Assembly (NCBI RefSeq): GCF_027596085.1 | Contig: NC_072460.1 | Coordinates: 12,592,326-12,656,325 of the forward strand | Reading direction: 5' to 3' | Source of the DNA: Anoplopoma fimbria | Taxonomy: Eukaryota; Chordata; Actinopteri; Perciformes; Anoplopomatidae | Length of the DNA: 64,000 bases | Shown: positions 1-41,000 of the stretch, piece after piece | Position numbering within the stretch: the first letter of the stretch is position 1 | Layout: every line of letters begins with the position of its first letter | Notes under the pieces: model-generated | The model's database searches: none | Told to the model about the DNA's origin: nothing | The model's input: only the letters and a program-made list of their open reading frames with translations | Position numbers and translations under genes: made by a program

Positions 1-2031
1 ATCATTTCTGTCGTAGCCTAATAAAAGATCAAGTGGAAGCATGGACAGTCCCACAGTGCTGGATGATTGTTTTCATCTGTTGCTCAACCTGAACAATTAT
101 TTTTATTTTGGTTCAAATGTTTACCATGACAATCTTAAATCCCACTGCAGCTCTCACCTGTCCCTAATTTCTGCTGGCAGACGGACAGTGCCAGCTCTGC
201 ATGCATCCTATACTCCAAAGTGAAAGATTCCCGGTGAGGTCAGCCTGCCTAATTTAATTATCGGTATCCCAACGAGGACCTGCTTCTACCGTTACTGCTT
301 GTTTATGTCTGAAGGGACAGTAATGGAGGGCTACACGACGCATGCATCTTGGTCATATTCATCCGTCAAAAATACCTCGACCACCGAAGAGATCTGAAAG
401 AAGAGACAAGCTGAAAACAACCCACCTCGTTAAGCAGAAAGACGCTTGAATTGGTCAGGGACATCCGCAGTTAACGGGGATCTCGGTCACCTCAGCCCAA
501 CTTGGGTATAAAAAGAGCCTGTTTGTACAGTAAGAGGTGATCAGTTAAAGGTAGAGCACCTCGTCTCGTCCGAACATTTTCACAACACAGGAGAGAAGAC
601 GGCTCGGCTGCTGTTTGGTGCTTCATCTGGACGTGAAGCTCTGTCGGAATCTGCTCTGTAAAATCTCTTGTTTCTGGATTCACGGCATGATCAGTGACTG
701 TACACAAAGCCATAGGCACGGACACACGGATGGATAGATTACAGCTTTCACAATAAATTATGCAAGACCTGCACTTTTCAACACAGCCCCGAGAAATGTC
801 TGTTTTGATCTTGAATATGTGATGACCGTCTCTGAGTTTGGCATCAGTCCTCTTTAATTTGTGCCCGAACTCGCACACTGACATGTATGTTTGTATTATT
901 ATAAATTAAATCTACGGTTTCTGATTAACAACATTAATCTGGAGGCAAATGTGGCCCTTGAAGCTGTTCAAGATCTGTAGCTTTGTAACAAATAAAAAAA
1001 TATAGGATGACCCATTCCATATGTCTTTTAATTACACGTCGATAATAATAGTCTACATTGTTACATCAGTACGAGATGTTTTTATTGAGTTATTCTTATA
1101 AAACATATCTAGAGGTGTGTTTGATTGGGGCGCTGTTTTCAGCGGAAGGAGACGTCTTGTGTTCGCAGGCTGGAGATGCGAGGCTACTCGGTTTTCACTG
1201 ATCCAGCACTTTGTCCCCTCACATCCTGTAAACGCCTTCAATTTACACAGGGACAATCGATCTTCAGTCAGCCTATACTGCCAATGTCAAAAAGACAGGA
1301 GAAAGTCACTGTAAACACACTCACTCACACACACGGTGCCACAGAGGGGGCCCACAAAGTCGACTGGAGCAACATTGTGTGGTTATTTCGCACTGCCATG
1401 GACTTGAAGCAGCGTGTTGGTATTCGTGACAGTTCTGGGACAATCGGGAATACAATTGGCAAAATCCAGTGCAAGTAAAATGTAAAGATTCCCTTTTAAG
1501 ATACATAGTAAGTACCCTCTAAGTTCAATTACTGAGTTTAAATTATTTGTTAAAAGTTTTTAGAATAGTGCATATTGTTCCTTTCTACATTGGAAAAAAG
1601 CTGAACTACTGGACACAAGATGATACCTAATCTAACTTCTACATAACTCACTAGACTTATAAAATAAAATACTATTACCTTCACAAGTGCAATAACTATA
1701 TTTCAAGCTGCAAACACTGCTATACACACTTTACCCACCACCGAAGTTAATTCCCTTAAATGCAATTTTTGTATTTAATTAATATTACTACAACTTCCAT
1801 GTCTCTTTTTTAGGACTATGTTTTAACTCAATGCACTTAACAGTTACTATTTATGTTGGTGTGTATGGTAGCCTGTGTCGTATTTATTTCATACTTGAAT
1901 AGATGATGTATTTTTGTTTTTCAAAGTAACATATCTAAAACATCTGTTCTTATGCTTCTGCTGGTGTGACATTTGGCTTTCGTACTGTACGCCCGCAGCT
2001 ACTGTATAGTGATTTACTCTATTGACTCTAC

Positions 2032-2084
<53 letters not shown>

Positions 2085-2730
2085 TGTGTGTATATATATA
2101 TTTATATATACACATATACATGCTTTGCAGTATATGGTGTAACAGCTTACTGTAACCTAATGTCTATTGTTCCCTGTGGGTTCTTCCAGGGTGTGTAGTT
2201 GTTTTAAAGGGTGGAAAGTCAACATGTGCTTCTGTGTCAACACCAGTTTCGCCTCACTGGTTTACAGATTAAACTGTTTCCTGGCTGGTTGTACAGACAT
2301 TAAACGCGACCTACTCTTGTTTTAACGTCTTTATTGTTTAACTGTTGAAACTGCCTCTTCTAATGATTGAGTAGTTTCAATGTGACTGCTTTGGGGATCT
2401 TTGCAGTGATTATACACCGTCTCCACTAGGTGGTGCTATAACGCTGTCTGAATGTACAGTTTGATAGCACTGCTGGAGTTTTGCAACCTAAAAATAGAAA
2501 TGCATATGTTTCCGATGTGTGTGTTGTGTTGGAATGTGGATGACACTGTGGGCTGATGTAAAAGTGAGAGAGAAAAAAAGACCAAATACACAATATTACA
2601 GCAAAGGGGTAAATCAAACACGCGCAGGAAGACCCACACTCGTGCCACCTCTAGGGGGACTCCTGTGTTCACGAATGCAGCCTGTGTGTGTGTCTGTGTG
2701 TCTGTGTGTGTGTGTTCGTGTGTGTGTGAA

Positions 2731-2763
<33 letters not shown>

Positions 2764-2860
2764 GTCGGGGAGGTCGAAGCGGTGGGAATGTACTGTAGCT
2801 CTGGGAGAGAAGAGCGAAGGTTGTCCGGCTAAATTGGTAGTTTTCCCTCGCTTCCCCCGC
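1..2860. other. non-coding DNA upstream of adcy6
   Basis: No convincing exon is seen on either strand. Open frames here are short, show no family resemblance and have no paired splice sites. The stretch holds an (AT)n microsatellite at about 2035-2083, a mixed TG tract at about 2679-2728 and a (GA)n tract at about 2731-2763. From about 2860 the sequence becomes richer in G, C and CpG, which fits the approach to a promoter. An A-rich AATAAA-like stretch near 990 could be the end of an upstream gene, but nothing else supports that. Confidence 0.6.
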
Positions 2861-3005
2861 TGAACCAGCCCCTCTCTCTCTCTTCCAGACCGACGGACCC
2901 GCATCTTAAAAGCGCGTGACGGCGGCTGCGTGAGGACAGAACACGAAGCTGAGCTGGAGCTCCACTGCGGTGCTACAGACACTCATGTAACGAAGATGTC
3001 CAATG
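2860..3005 (+). promoter_or_regulatory. adcy6: probable 5' UTR exon and promoter region of adcy6
   Basis: A GC-rich, CpG-containing block ends in a strong donor, ATG|GTAAGT, with the GT at 3006-3007. The first adcy6 coding exon has a clean acceptor (TTTCTTTAG) ending at 5873, so at least one upstream non-coding exon must exist, and this is the best candidate. The exon holds a start-stop ATGTAA at 2985-2990 and a further ATG at 2996. If it is joined directly to 5874, the second ATG opens a short frame that overlaps the adcy6 start and stops at 5900-5902. The transcription start is not determined, and the link to adcy6 is inferred. Confidence 0.45.
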
Positions 3006-3273
3006 GTAAGTAGGCTGCGCTGCTGCCTCTCTCTCTCTCTCTCTCTCTCTGAAGCTTTCCCGCGGCTGCGTCGGGGCAACTGCTCCGCACAGTGTTATTG
3101 TATGTGTTGCGGCTCGGCCGAACTGAAACGCGCAGTAAAGAGGATTGAGCAGGCTGTGGAGGAGGAGGAGGAGGAGGAGGGGGGGAGAGATATGCCAACA
3201 GCTGACTTGTACTACAGTGTTTTGCTGTGACGATTGCGGCGGCGTTCAAGAGCCTGACCTGTTCTGCAGGACT

Positions 3274-3327
<54 letters not shown>

Positions 3328-5873
3328 AGCATTGGTCCGTGTGCAGGCACAGACAATTCATTTACACTTTTTTTTTTTTTTTTTTTTTTTTTTTCACACG
3401 ATTAAGAGGCGAATCAGCTGTTTTGCTCAATGCATTTCTGGCCCACAGCAGTCTCACCCATTTCTCCTCGCCCAGTGACCCCCTTTTTTTTTTTGAGTCT
3501 AAACATAATGACGTACACGTTTATATATTGAGGGAGACAGGCCCAGTTTTGTTGAGCCCGTTATCACTGTGCACTAGTCCTGTCAACCGGGCTGCTTATC
3601 CCTGCGATATCAGGAGACACACACTGCCAAGATGGAAGTTGCCCGACGGAATGTGCATACTCCTGATAAGTTGTTAAAGGCGGTGATGTGTGACGAGTTG
3701 TGTCCTCCTGCGGTCCACAGACCCCGGGCTGACTCGGGGCTGACTCGGGGCTGTACGGTGTCTTCATGTGTAGTGTGAGGCTTCATTTGAACGCGGAGAG
3801 CTGTCGACTTCGCCCGTAGGCTACTTGGAGCGTCCTGTTATGTAATGCGCTTCGGCCGACTGCCTGCATCCAAACAGCCTGGGCCTACACGTGCCATTGC
3901 TAAACAATATTATTTTTTTTATATATATATTTTTTTTATACACCAAGCCTGTGTTAGCAGTGGGTACACAAGAGGGCTGTTGGTCAGTGTCACGTGGACA
4001 ACACAGCAAGATTGTTGTTTATCTTTGCTGAAATGTAAGTGAATGCATCACCATCTTGATTTGTAATGCATGCAGGACGCCTGACTAAAAATCATCGGCC
4101 CATATGTGACACAGGTTATGTTCATGTTCAGTGCCAGATGCATGCATGTAACCTGCAGATTGTATTGCATAAGGGTCGCATACCGCTGCCGACCTGTCGT
4201 GAATGCATCAAAGGTGAGCCGAGGATTAAGGTTATTGCTGCAGGAAGCCTGCAAGCTCGGAGCAGAAGGTGAGCCGGCCATGCATTTGCATCATCCCAGA
4301 CTGGGTCATAAACTAAATTGATGCTCTCAATATTAGTATCATGCTGACTGTAGTTTAAGTGTAGTAGTTTGGGTTATTTATGACTATATCAGTATTGGAA
4401 GGAGCTTAATTAATCATAGCTATCCGGGAAAAAGGTTTTCCAAGCAGAAACACATTTATAATCTTTAATAGAAATATGTACTGAAGACACAATGCAGCCA
4501 CACTCAAACTAGCCTTCCAATTAGATTTGCTTTGTAAGTGGGGTGGTTGATCAACTCATATTACAAACTGCTGTTGATTGTAAACACGGCCATGTGTGCA
4601 GTTCATGTGCGCTGTTCCCACTGTTGTCTGCCTGGCAGAGATTTGCTTATTAAGTTTAGAGGTTAGCAGTGTCCTTGACATGTGCTGCCAGAAGCAAGCT
4701 ATAGTGAGTCATCAAAGCTAATGGGGGGAAGCATGGGCAATTTAATCTGGACTGGAGAGCTCTTGATCTCTGATGGTGCCCACTCAGTAGGCCTTTGTTG
4801 TCAAATAGAGCACACCCATTCCTGCCCACTCAAGATGTTACGGGCAGATTGCAGTGATAGAGCATAGCGGACTGTTATCAACCAAGAACAGTCTCCTCCA
4901 AAAGCCCCCTGTGATACATGTTTAAAAAAATCCATCAATCGGCGGAGGTTTTGTTGAGATTGGACTGTTTTAATTTTTTGGTTTAATGGCCAAAATGACC
5001 AGTGGCACCTGCTGCACGAGGCAATAACTGGATGAGATCTGGTTGCCACAATAAATAAACAAAACCGGAAATAATTTCCATAGAAATGCTGTCCCTGCCT
5101 GGTGGGGGAAGATGATGAAGTCTTGCCAAACTTTCTGCCAAAGAATCACATATAAAAGCATGCAAATGCAAACATAAATAAGTAATCTGAATCAGAATCA
5201 GCTTTATTGGCCATTTATGCGTATATATACAAGGAATGTGACTCGTTTTTTTCTGTTGCTCTCGATATACACAGAAATAGACAAATAAACAAAAACAAGG
5301 ACGACAAAGTAGAAAAAAAGTAAACATATACGCATTTAACTGCTATGTACAAATATACATTTAAACATACAAAAGTATATGAACCCCATTAACATATGCA
5401 ATGCAACAAATGTGTGTTTTCCCTGATGTTTACGTATCCATAATGATCTTGACGCTCAGGTGAAGTTTCCTCAAGTGGTGTTAGTCCAACAACATCATGT
5501 GTATTGTTTGTGTTTTCACAGGAAAACAGGAGGTCTATAGAGGCACTCGGCGGTGTATAGGGCTGACACACTGACTGTTTCTACAAAGAAAGACGGCTCA
5601 GACACAGACACGCCTCTGATGCCTCGGGTCAGTCTGAGCTCATGGTGTGTGCTCGCTGGGATAAACTAGCGGCCCGGCCAAAGAGCGCAGTGTTGCTACA
5701 CACTATAAAGCTCACACAGGTGAGAGGCTTCTCATTTCTCTGTGCTATTATCACTTAAACTGTCATTTTGCATGCAGGATGTTCAAATTAAATGGCCCAA
5801 ATTTGGCTTTGCTTTTATATGTTTTTCAGTGTGTATGATCTCTTAATGTCCCAGTGTTTTTTGTTTTCTTTAG
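3006..5873 (+). other. likely adcy6 5' intron, repeat-bearing
   Basis: Sequence between the candidate 5' UTR exon and the first coding exon. It contains (CT)n at about 3027-3050, (AC)n at about 3276-3325, a T tract at about 3367-3394, and a dispersed repeat near 5193-5390. No coding exon could be supported. Confidence 0.5.
5193..5390. repeat. fish dispersed repeat copy (LINE/SINE-like)
   Basis: The block starting with AATCAGAATCAGCTTTATTGG and continuing into an A-rich part with many short ATACA and AACAAA words resembles a repeat that is very common in teleost genomes. I recognise it from memory only; the family name and exact ends are not known. It lies in the likely 5' intron of adcy6. 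Confidence 0.5.
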
Positions 5874-5874
5874 G

Positions 5875-33732
<27,858 letters not shown>

Positions 33733-34603
33733 CGACAGGCGAGCTGACCGCAGCGTGACTCCCACTGCACTGACAGAACAGAGACTGCAGAGAGACTGAG
33801 TGGTCAGCTTGGCGATGAGCACTGAAGCTCGGTGCGAACACACTGGGGACAGAAGACGGCCAACAGAGACGAGCTCGGCTTGTCTGTATTTTGTCAAGTA
33901 CTCAGATGCACACATGTAGGACGTTGTTCATGTTCGAAGGCTTTTCCCCCCAAGCTGCTCGAAAGATCACAAAGCCCAGTTGCCTTAGGACGGAAGCGAC
34001 TTTGCTTGTGTTTATAAGCAATAGTATAAAGTATTTCATCTGGAGTCGTTAATTTATTTTCGTGCGGATGGATTTTTGTGATGACCTTGTACAAAAAAGA
34101 ATATATATATACAGCATACAAAAAAAAACTATGTTACTTAAAAGAAAATATGCAAGGACAACATCAAGGATGAAAATGACCAAAGAACAAATGTTTGATA
34201 TGAAACACACTAATGATTCTGGTGAAAACAACAGTAAACCTAAGTAATTTATTCATCTTTTGACAGCAAAGGCCACGGTAACGTCACTGTCGTTGACACT
34301 TTTTTTTGTTGTTGTGGACTTATTCATGAAGGAGAACACATGCACACATGCGCAGAGATAGAAAACACTCACAATAACCTTGGCTTGGACTTGTGTTTCT
34401 TATCAGGGCCTTCTTTGTTTCTTTTAGCCTGTGATTAGCCACAGTCTGGCCACAAGGCCGTTTGTGGTTCACTGAAGTATGCGATCGATTACAATGTACT
34501 TTTGGTTCAAGCCAAACAGAAGAAGTATGAAATGAAGGAAGAACAGTTGCATTAGTATCCCGGTACTGGAGAGATTCTGAAACTGTTATGAAACGTTTTA
34601 TAT

Positions 34604-34772
<169 letters not shown>

Positions 34773-35626
34773 CACACATAGGTAAATGCTGATCTTTATC
34801 TAGGGGCATACTGTAACTTTTCACTGTGAGGTTTTTATGATACTGTATGACAATGCTTTCTTGCCAAACTGGTTGCTGCAAGGCATGTTTTATATTATTT
34901 CTCCGAGTTGTGTGTCCATTCCTGATTTCTCACGTCAAAACCATTATTTGAAGAGAATTGTGTCTACTTTGCCTTTTACTGGTCTGTGATTTTGACTGAT
35001 TTCATTCCGACCCAAATAAGCAAAAGCCTATGAAACGTTTATTTTGAATTGTGTTACAACGTGTGAACGTAAAGTGGTTTCCTGATGGCTTCAGGACGGA
35101 CTGAATACAGGAATTCTCTGTCTGCTCACAAGTATTGCCTTGAGATTATGCAGTTCCAAGATTTGCATACTTCACGGACCAATATTCACAACTTTACACA
35201 ACAGTATTTGACCCCATCTGGTTATATTTGGCACTTGGAGGCTTGTAACCCCCTAAAATGTAGTCTTTTGAAACAATAATCATATGAATGTATGTAATAA
35301 TTACTTTCTTTGTCCACAATGAAACCACTACTGAAGGAAAACACTCTACATTGCCTTTACATTGTACTAGAGGCCAAATTGATTGGATGCCACGTTTGCT
35401 TAAAAGTGAAGGTGTATTTTACATTTAGACGAGCGTAACACCAGGTGTTCATATGCTCACTTTTCTGTCTGAGCCAAAAAAAACGCTGCCTTCATAGGCT
35501 ATAAAAAACATCCTCGCTTTGTCTGTCCTTAAAATGAAAGGTCAACTAAACACTTGCATTTTCCTTTAAAAGTGTCAGAGTTTAAGAAATAGTGCAATGA
35601 TTGATTTGATTAATTTACCCTTTGAC

Positions 35627-35640
35627 AATAAATTAATAAA
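35627..35640 (+). terminator. adcy6: adcy6 polyadenylation signals (two AATAAA)
   Basis: Two AATAAA hexamers eight bases apart are followed by a T/GT-rich stretch. They are the first good signals downstream of the adcy6 stop and lie well before the galnt6 5' exon. Confidence 0.6.
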
Positions 35641-35660
35641 TTGCTGTTTTTGCATTGATT

Positions 35661-36450
35661 GTGTTTATTTGTTTTTGTTTTTTATTCCTGATGAGGCTCT
35701 TAGATCTATTCAGAAAAAGTGGTAGTAAAGTAGAAAACATGTTTATGATTATTGCTGTTTTAGAGAAGGTCTGGGACAGACATCTAACACTTCTACCCCA
35801 ACAACGGACTAAGAACCAAGAGCAAAACTTTCCACATTAGTTTATTCCACAACACATCTTTAGTCTGTTTATTTGTTTGGGGTTTTAATTTAGCTCTCAT
35901 GTCCATCATCAGCCTGCAATCAAGATTTCTCCCTGTGACAGTAACCTGAGAGAGGCCTCCTCCTTTTTCTGAATAAATCAGTCTACAGTTTCAAGAGGGT
36001 GATACAGGAGAGAGTATTTAATTGCTTGCACATGAATAATGAATTTCTGTTGAGGTAATGGCAATGTTCACTCACAGCACTCTATGCTGAACATTAATTA
36101 AGCGACATAAATTCCTCCTAATCCCTGATGAAAAAGCACTAATGTTACTATAATGGGCTCAAGATACAGGGACTTGTAATGTGTCGGTACTACATTGTTG
36201 TATATTTTTTTCTTTTGTACACTGTGACTATGTATCATCTCATAAATATCCTAAAGCCTATATCATTTTATAATTTTAATATGAAAATATATTTTTACCC
36301 AAATGTATTATTTTAGTCAGTTTTGATGTGTGTGGGTTTTTAGTTTCGATTTAATCAATTCATTTAACAGTTGTTTTTTTTTGTTTAGTTTTTTAGTTTC
36401 GATTTAATCAATTCATTTAACAGTTGTTGTTTTTTTTTGTTTGTAGTTTC
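35661..36450. other. intergenic, adcy6 to galnt6
   Basis: AT-rich sequence with no exon seen. It includes a tandem duplication of about 53 bases at 36337-36442 that repeats TTTTAGTTTCGATTTAATC and the following ATTCATTTAACAG, separated by T runs. Confidence 0.6.
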
Positions 36451-36479
36451 TTCTGCCTCGTTTGGTACATATTGTATAC

Positions 36480-36791
36480 TATTTCAATCACAGGACCCGT
36501 GCTCGGTCTTCTACCGTGCTGCACGGATAAAGAGCTCCGTGGAGGACTCCCGCGGCCAGCAGGGGACTCCCTCCCTCTCTCCAGCTAATCATTTCAACAA
36601 ATGGCACCTGTTCGGTTCAAAGGAAAAGCCGGGAGGCAACGCGGCCGCAGCATCCTGGTTCGATGCGCAAAAGTCCTGTCCAACAACTTAGGTAAACTGG
36701 AAAGGCCGCTGCGTGTACACTTGGAAACTTTCCACACTGATAAAGAAATCCACCGAAACGGGTGTCGGCCGCAGATGCTCGTCGGTCTGAG
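36480..36791 (+). promoter_or_regulatory. galnt6: probable 5' UTR exon / promoter of galnt6
   Basis: A GC-rich island in AT-rich surroundings ends with a strong donor, GAG|GTAAGT, at 36791-36792. The coding exon of galnt6 has its own acceptor ending at 38023, so an upstream exon is required. An ATG-started frame from 36601 stays open through the donor, but it looks like nothing known and is not part of the GalNAc-transferase. I treat it as an upstream frame or chance. Confidence 0.5.
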
Positions 36792-38050
36792 GTAAGTGGT
36801 GGCATTTTTGGAGAGGTAGAAACCTTAAAGTGTCAGCAGCGTGTCTGTGTCATCTGTGAGCGTGACTGGCAGGCTTCATTCATCTGTCACCTATCTTGTT
36901 TCTAGAGCAGAAAAAAACGAGATCATACATGTCTTTAACTTTAACATATTCTGAATGACAGGAAAGATACTCTTCCTCTTTCCTTTTGCTGTAAGACAAC
37001 GTTTTGCGGTATTGCTTCCGTCATTGCGCGGCACCTTTTGTTCTTTACTTGTGCTTTAAGTTATTTGAGTTATTGATCATTTGTTGCTCAATCCAGATTT
37101 ACAATCTCGCATAATATTGAATTAAATATTATCTGATTGAATATTTTTCCTTCCTCCTTTTGTTGTTGGAACTGGTGACAACAAACTGGACCAACTGCTA
37201 ACTTATTGGACACACAAATACAAAGTGGACCGTGGTTGTTTCCCCTTTCTCGAACACCCAAAAGAGTGTCCTCATGAATCAATTATGAAGGAGGCAGGCT
37301 TGAGGATAGAGTAAATTAATTATGAACAAGTAAGAGTGAGTTTCTAACTGAACAGTGATCACCCACTGACTGTTCCACATTGCAGTGATATCCTGTTTCA
37401 CCTAGCAGGAAACAGTCTCTTATTGGGGCATGGTCGGGTTATGTTGTGGTCCTGTCATGCTCCACGTAGCAAACTCTACTTCCTGCAGCAGATGACAGCC
37501 GATCATTATGGGTGAGGTGTACTTGTAGCAGGTGTCTGAGGAAGGCGTTGTCACTTATTAACAGGTGAGCAGGGAATTGCAGGCTGAGCCAACAGTGTCG
37601 CGGCCCGCCTGCTGCCACGTGGGTCCTGGAGGACTGTGGTCGGAGCAGGTGAATTCAGGTGTTTACTGAGGGGTGTGGTGTGTTTGTTCACACTCTCCTC
37701 CTCCCTGTCTTCTCCACACGCCCTGTGGGACTGTTTGGAAAAGAGACAGGGAGGAGCGAGGCTGGTTAGGTTTCCTGCTGCTATGACACTTGCAGAGACG
37801 CACAAACCGGTTTAAGAAATGTTCCTCTTGCTTGTCTTCTTTTTTTCCCCCTTTTAGGTATAACTAACTGAATGTTTAGTGAGTAAAAGCAGGTAAGGGT
37901 GACAGAGGAGTTGGTTTTAAAGAAAGTGTTTTTTAGAGCTTGGCTGGAACTCTCAGGTAACGTGCACAAACATTTAGTAGCGAGCGTCTTGGGAAAAAAA
38001 ACAATTCTCTCTGTTTTTCACAGCCTTGATAACAACACCCATTGTGAAAC

Positions 38051-41000
38051 ATGCGACCGTTCCTACGCCGGCGTATGTCCCCCCTGAAACTGGTGCTCCT
38101 TGGGGGGACTCTCTTCCTGGTGGTCCTGGTGGTGCTCCAGAGGGATGTTGGCTCTTCACCTGCTAGTGACCCCTGGTTTCAGGAGCTGGTGGACAAGAAG
38201 GACAAGGTGTTGATCATGGTCCGAGACGCTGTCAACAACATCGGCTTCCAGATCAGAGCTCCACAGGCGCCACCAGTACAGGAGCAGCCCACACAGGACG
38301 CCAAATGCCCTGCTGGATTCTACACTCGGGCTGAGCTCAAACCTCACCTGGAGAGACCGCCTCAGGACCCGGTCAGCCCCGGGGCAGATGGGAATGCATT
38401 CAAGAAAGACAACATGTCCCCAGACGAGGTGACGGAGAAGGAGGAGGGAATGAAGAGGCATTGCTTCAACCAGTTTGCCAGTGACCGTATCTCGCTGAGC
38501 CGTAGTCTCGGGGAAGACACGAGGCCTTCAGAGTAAGAGCATGTTCTCAAGATATTCTGAGATAGTTTGGAGTTTCACTGCGTTATCAAAGTGTGCTGAC
38601 ATGTACACAGCAGGCCAGATAACATCCTGGGTCTCAGCTGAGGTCATGCTTAGAGCAGTCAATTATTTACATGCATTTTAATATTATGTCTACATTTTCC
38701 TGGGAACTCACTTAGTATAAAAGGCTCATTTGAATGTAACATCAAAAAAAAAAAAAAAATGTATGCACATGTCTGTACGGGTGCATACTGTGGTAATTGA
38801 GACAGAGTTATCATCTGTGTTGCAATATTACTTCCACTCACTGTATATGTTTGTCAGACGCAATTGGCCTTGAGCTATTTCTTTTTCGAGAGGCTTTTTA
38901 TGTGAGCTGATTTGTTTATGACTGTTTGCTCAGTGCGCTATTTAAAGTATTGGTGACCAGACCTTGAGAGTCTGCAAACAATGGTCTGTTATACGTGGCC
39001 CTGCAAGACCTTCTGTGACTTTCATTTCATCAGATATGCCTCTCACTTTCTCACACTTCTTTGTATTCTGACGTGGCTCACCCGGCTCAGGTGCGTGGAG
39101 ACGAAGTTTCGTCGCTGTCCTGCTCTGCCCACCACCAGCGTTATTATTGTCTTCCACAACGAGGCCTGGTCTACCCTCCTCAGGACGGTCTACAGCGTCC
39201 TGCACACGTCCCCTGCTATCCTGCTCAAAGAGATCATCTTGGTAGATGACGCCAGTGTTGCAGGTGTGAAAAATATAAATACACAATAATGACAAAACAT
39301 AACTAAGGCCTCACTGGCAGGAAAATATAAAATGCCTTGTTTGTAACTTTGACGACAATAAGGGGAGTTCAGGTTAATTACTTTATTTGTCATATTTGGC
39401 TCTTATTTAGGCAGTAAGTGGGGGAAAAATAGTTGTAAGCTCAGCAGTTCTGCTTAACTGTTGATAGCTGGGAAGTTAATCTTTCATTAAAGCTAATGTA
39501 AACAGAGTATTTCACGGACAAACAGAGTAGGTAGGGAACTGTCGGTGCTAAGCAGTATAAGAAGCAGTAATGTTGAAAAGAAAACACCCCCTCTGTGTAG
39601 TGAAGAAACATTTTCAAACAACGTGACAGAATCACACCAGGAAGCTCTAGTGAGCCATTTCTTCAAAGAGGTGCCACCAGGGCACAGCTGCAGGAGCACA
39701 ATCTGGAGATGAGGAAGTCTCAAGTTATAAGTGATTTATTAATTAAGTTGACTTCCGGGTTTTAGGTCAGTATCAAGTTACTGTAAACTGTGAGCTTTGA
39801 AAAGGATGATGTTGGCTTTGGGATTTTTAGCAGCTTGCAAACACAGTAACATGCAGGGTGTCATTCATAAAAATGTTGTTGTGTTTTTTTACTATGGGGC
39901 TGGCCTCCAGCTTGACAACAGACTTTTCAAGAGCACCTCCAACTCAGTGGAAGTTGGCCAAAGCGACAGGCTTCTTTTATCATAAATGTTCTATCTTTGA
40001 CGTATGAATGCAGCATTGTCATATGTTTTGCATAGGAAAGTGTTTTACAGTCTAACCTGCTATGCTGCCGTGACTTTCATGGGGAAATATCATTGGATTA
40101 TTGCACAGGAGCAACATATTTAAGTGCAGTTAAAACAAGGACAAGGGTATTTTAACCTCATTAACCACCTATCACTACCCCATTGGTTTATTGGTTGTTC
40201 TGTGGGTACATGTATATAAAGACTGAGGTAAAAAATAATATCCTCCTTCTCAGAAGCTAATGTGCCGTTACCCTCTGCACCCACTGTATTTCCTCCTATA
40301 AAAAAAACTTCCCTTTTTTGCTACCAGAGCTGCAGCTCTGTCATAACATTTAGACAATGCGGTTGCTGGTTTCATTTAGACTGAAACATGTGAGAACTGT
40401 GCAGCGTGCATTGCAGGCATAAAAATAATAGAGAGGAAGTGTGATCCAGATTTACCAGCAACGTTTCCACTTCATTGCTATTTCTTCTGACAGTGGTCTA
40501 GCTGGTTTAAATATGATTGTTCCGTTTCTTATCTGGGGTGGCAAGCTGCTTTAGTATTTTATCTATTCATTTTAATATTGCTGGCAGTAAGTTTGTAACC
40601 ACATCCACCAAGGTAAGCGCTTCAACCACTGGAGCTCACCTTAGACAACATTTTAACTGTTTTAAACGAAGACGAAACATACATGATAATGTTGTTTTTA
40701 TTTTCTGCAGATCACCTAAAAAGCCCACTGGAGGAATTTGTGCGTCAGCTGAAGATAGTCCGCGTTGTGAGGCAGCTGGAGAGGAAGGGCCTCATCACTG
40801 CCAGGCTGCTGGGTGCCAGCATTGCTCAGGGCGAAATCCTAACTTTTCTCGACGCACATTGTGAGAAAACGCCCTCACACACAACCACAACAACAATAGC
40901 CACAATGGCCAGCTGTGTATAGCTCATTGGGACAATAGCACTACCAGGGTTAGGGGCTAATGTGTTGTTTTCCCTCTTTACTAGTAATGTACATACTTAC

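Noticed and set aside
492..884. 130-codon minus-strand frame
   Set aside because: No recognisable domain, no matching splice sites or partner exons, and ordinary composition.
36601..36795. ATG-started basic frame in the galnt6 5' exon
   Set aside because: It runs through a strong donor and does not resemble the GalNAc-transferase N-terminus, which starts cleanly at 38051. Treated as 5' UTR.
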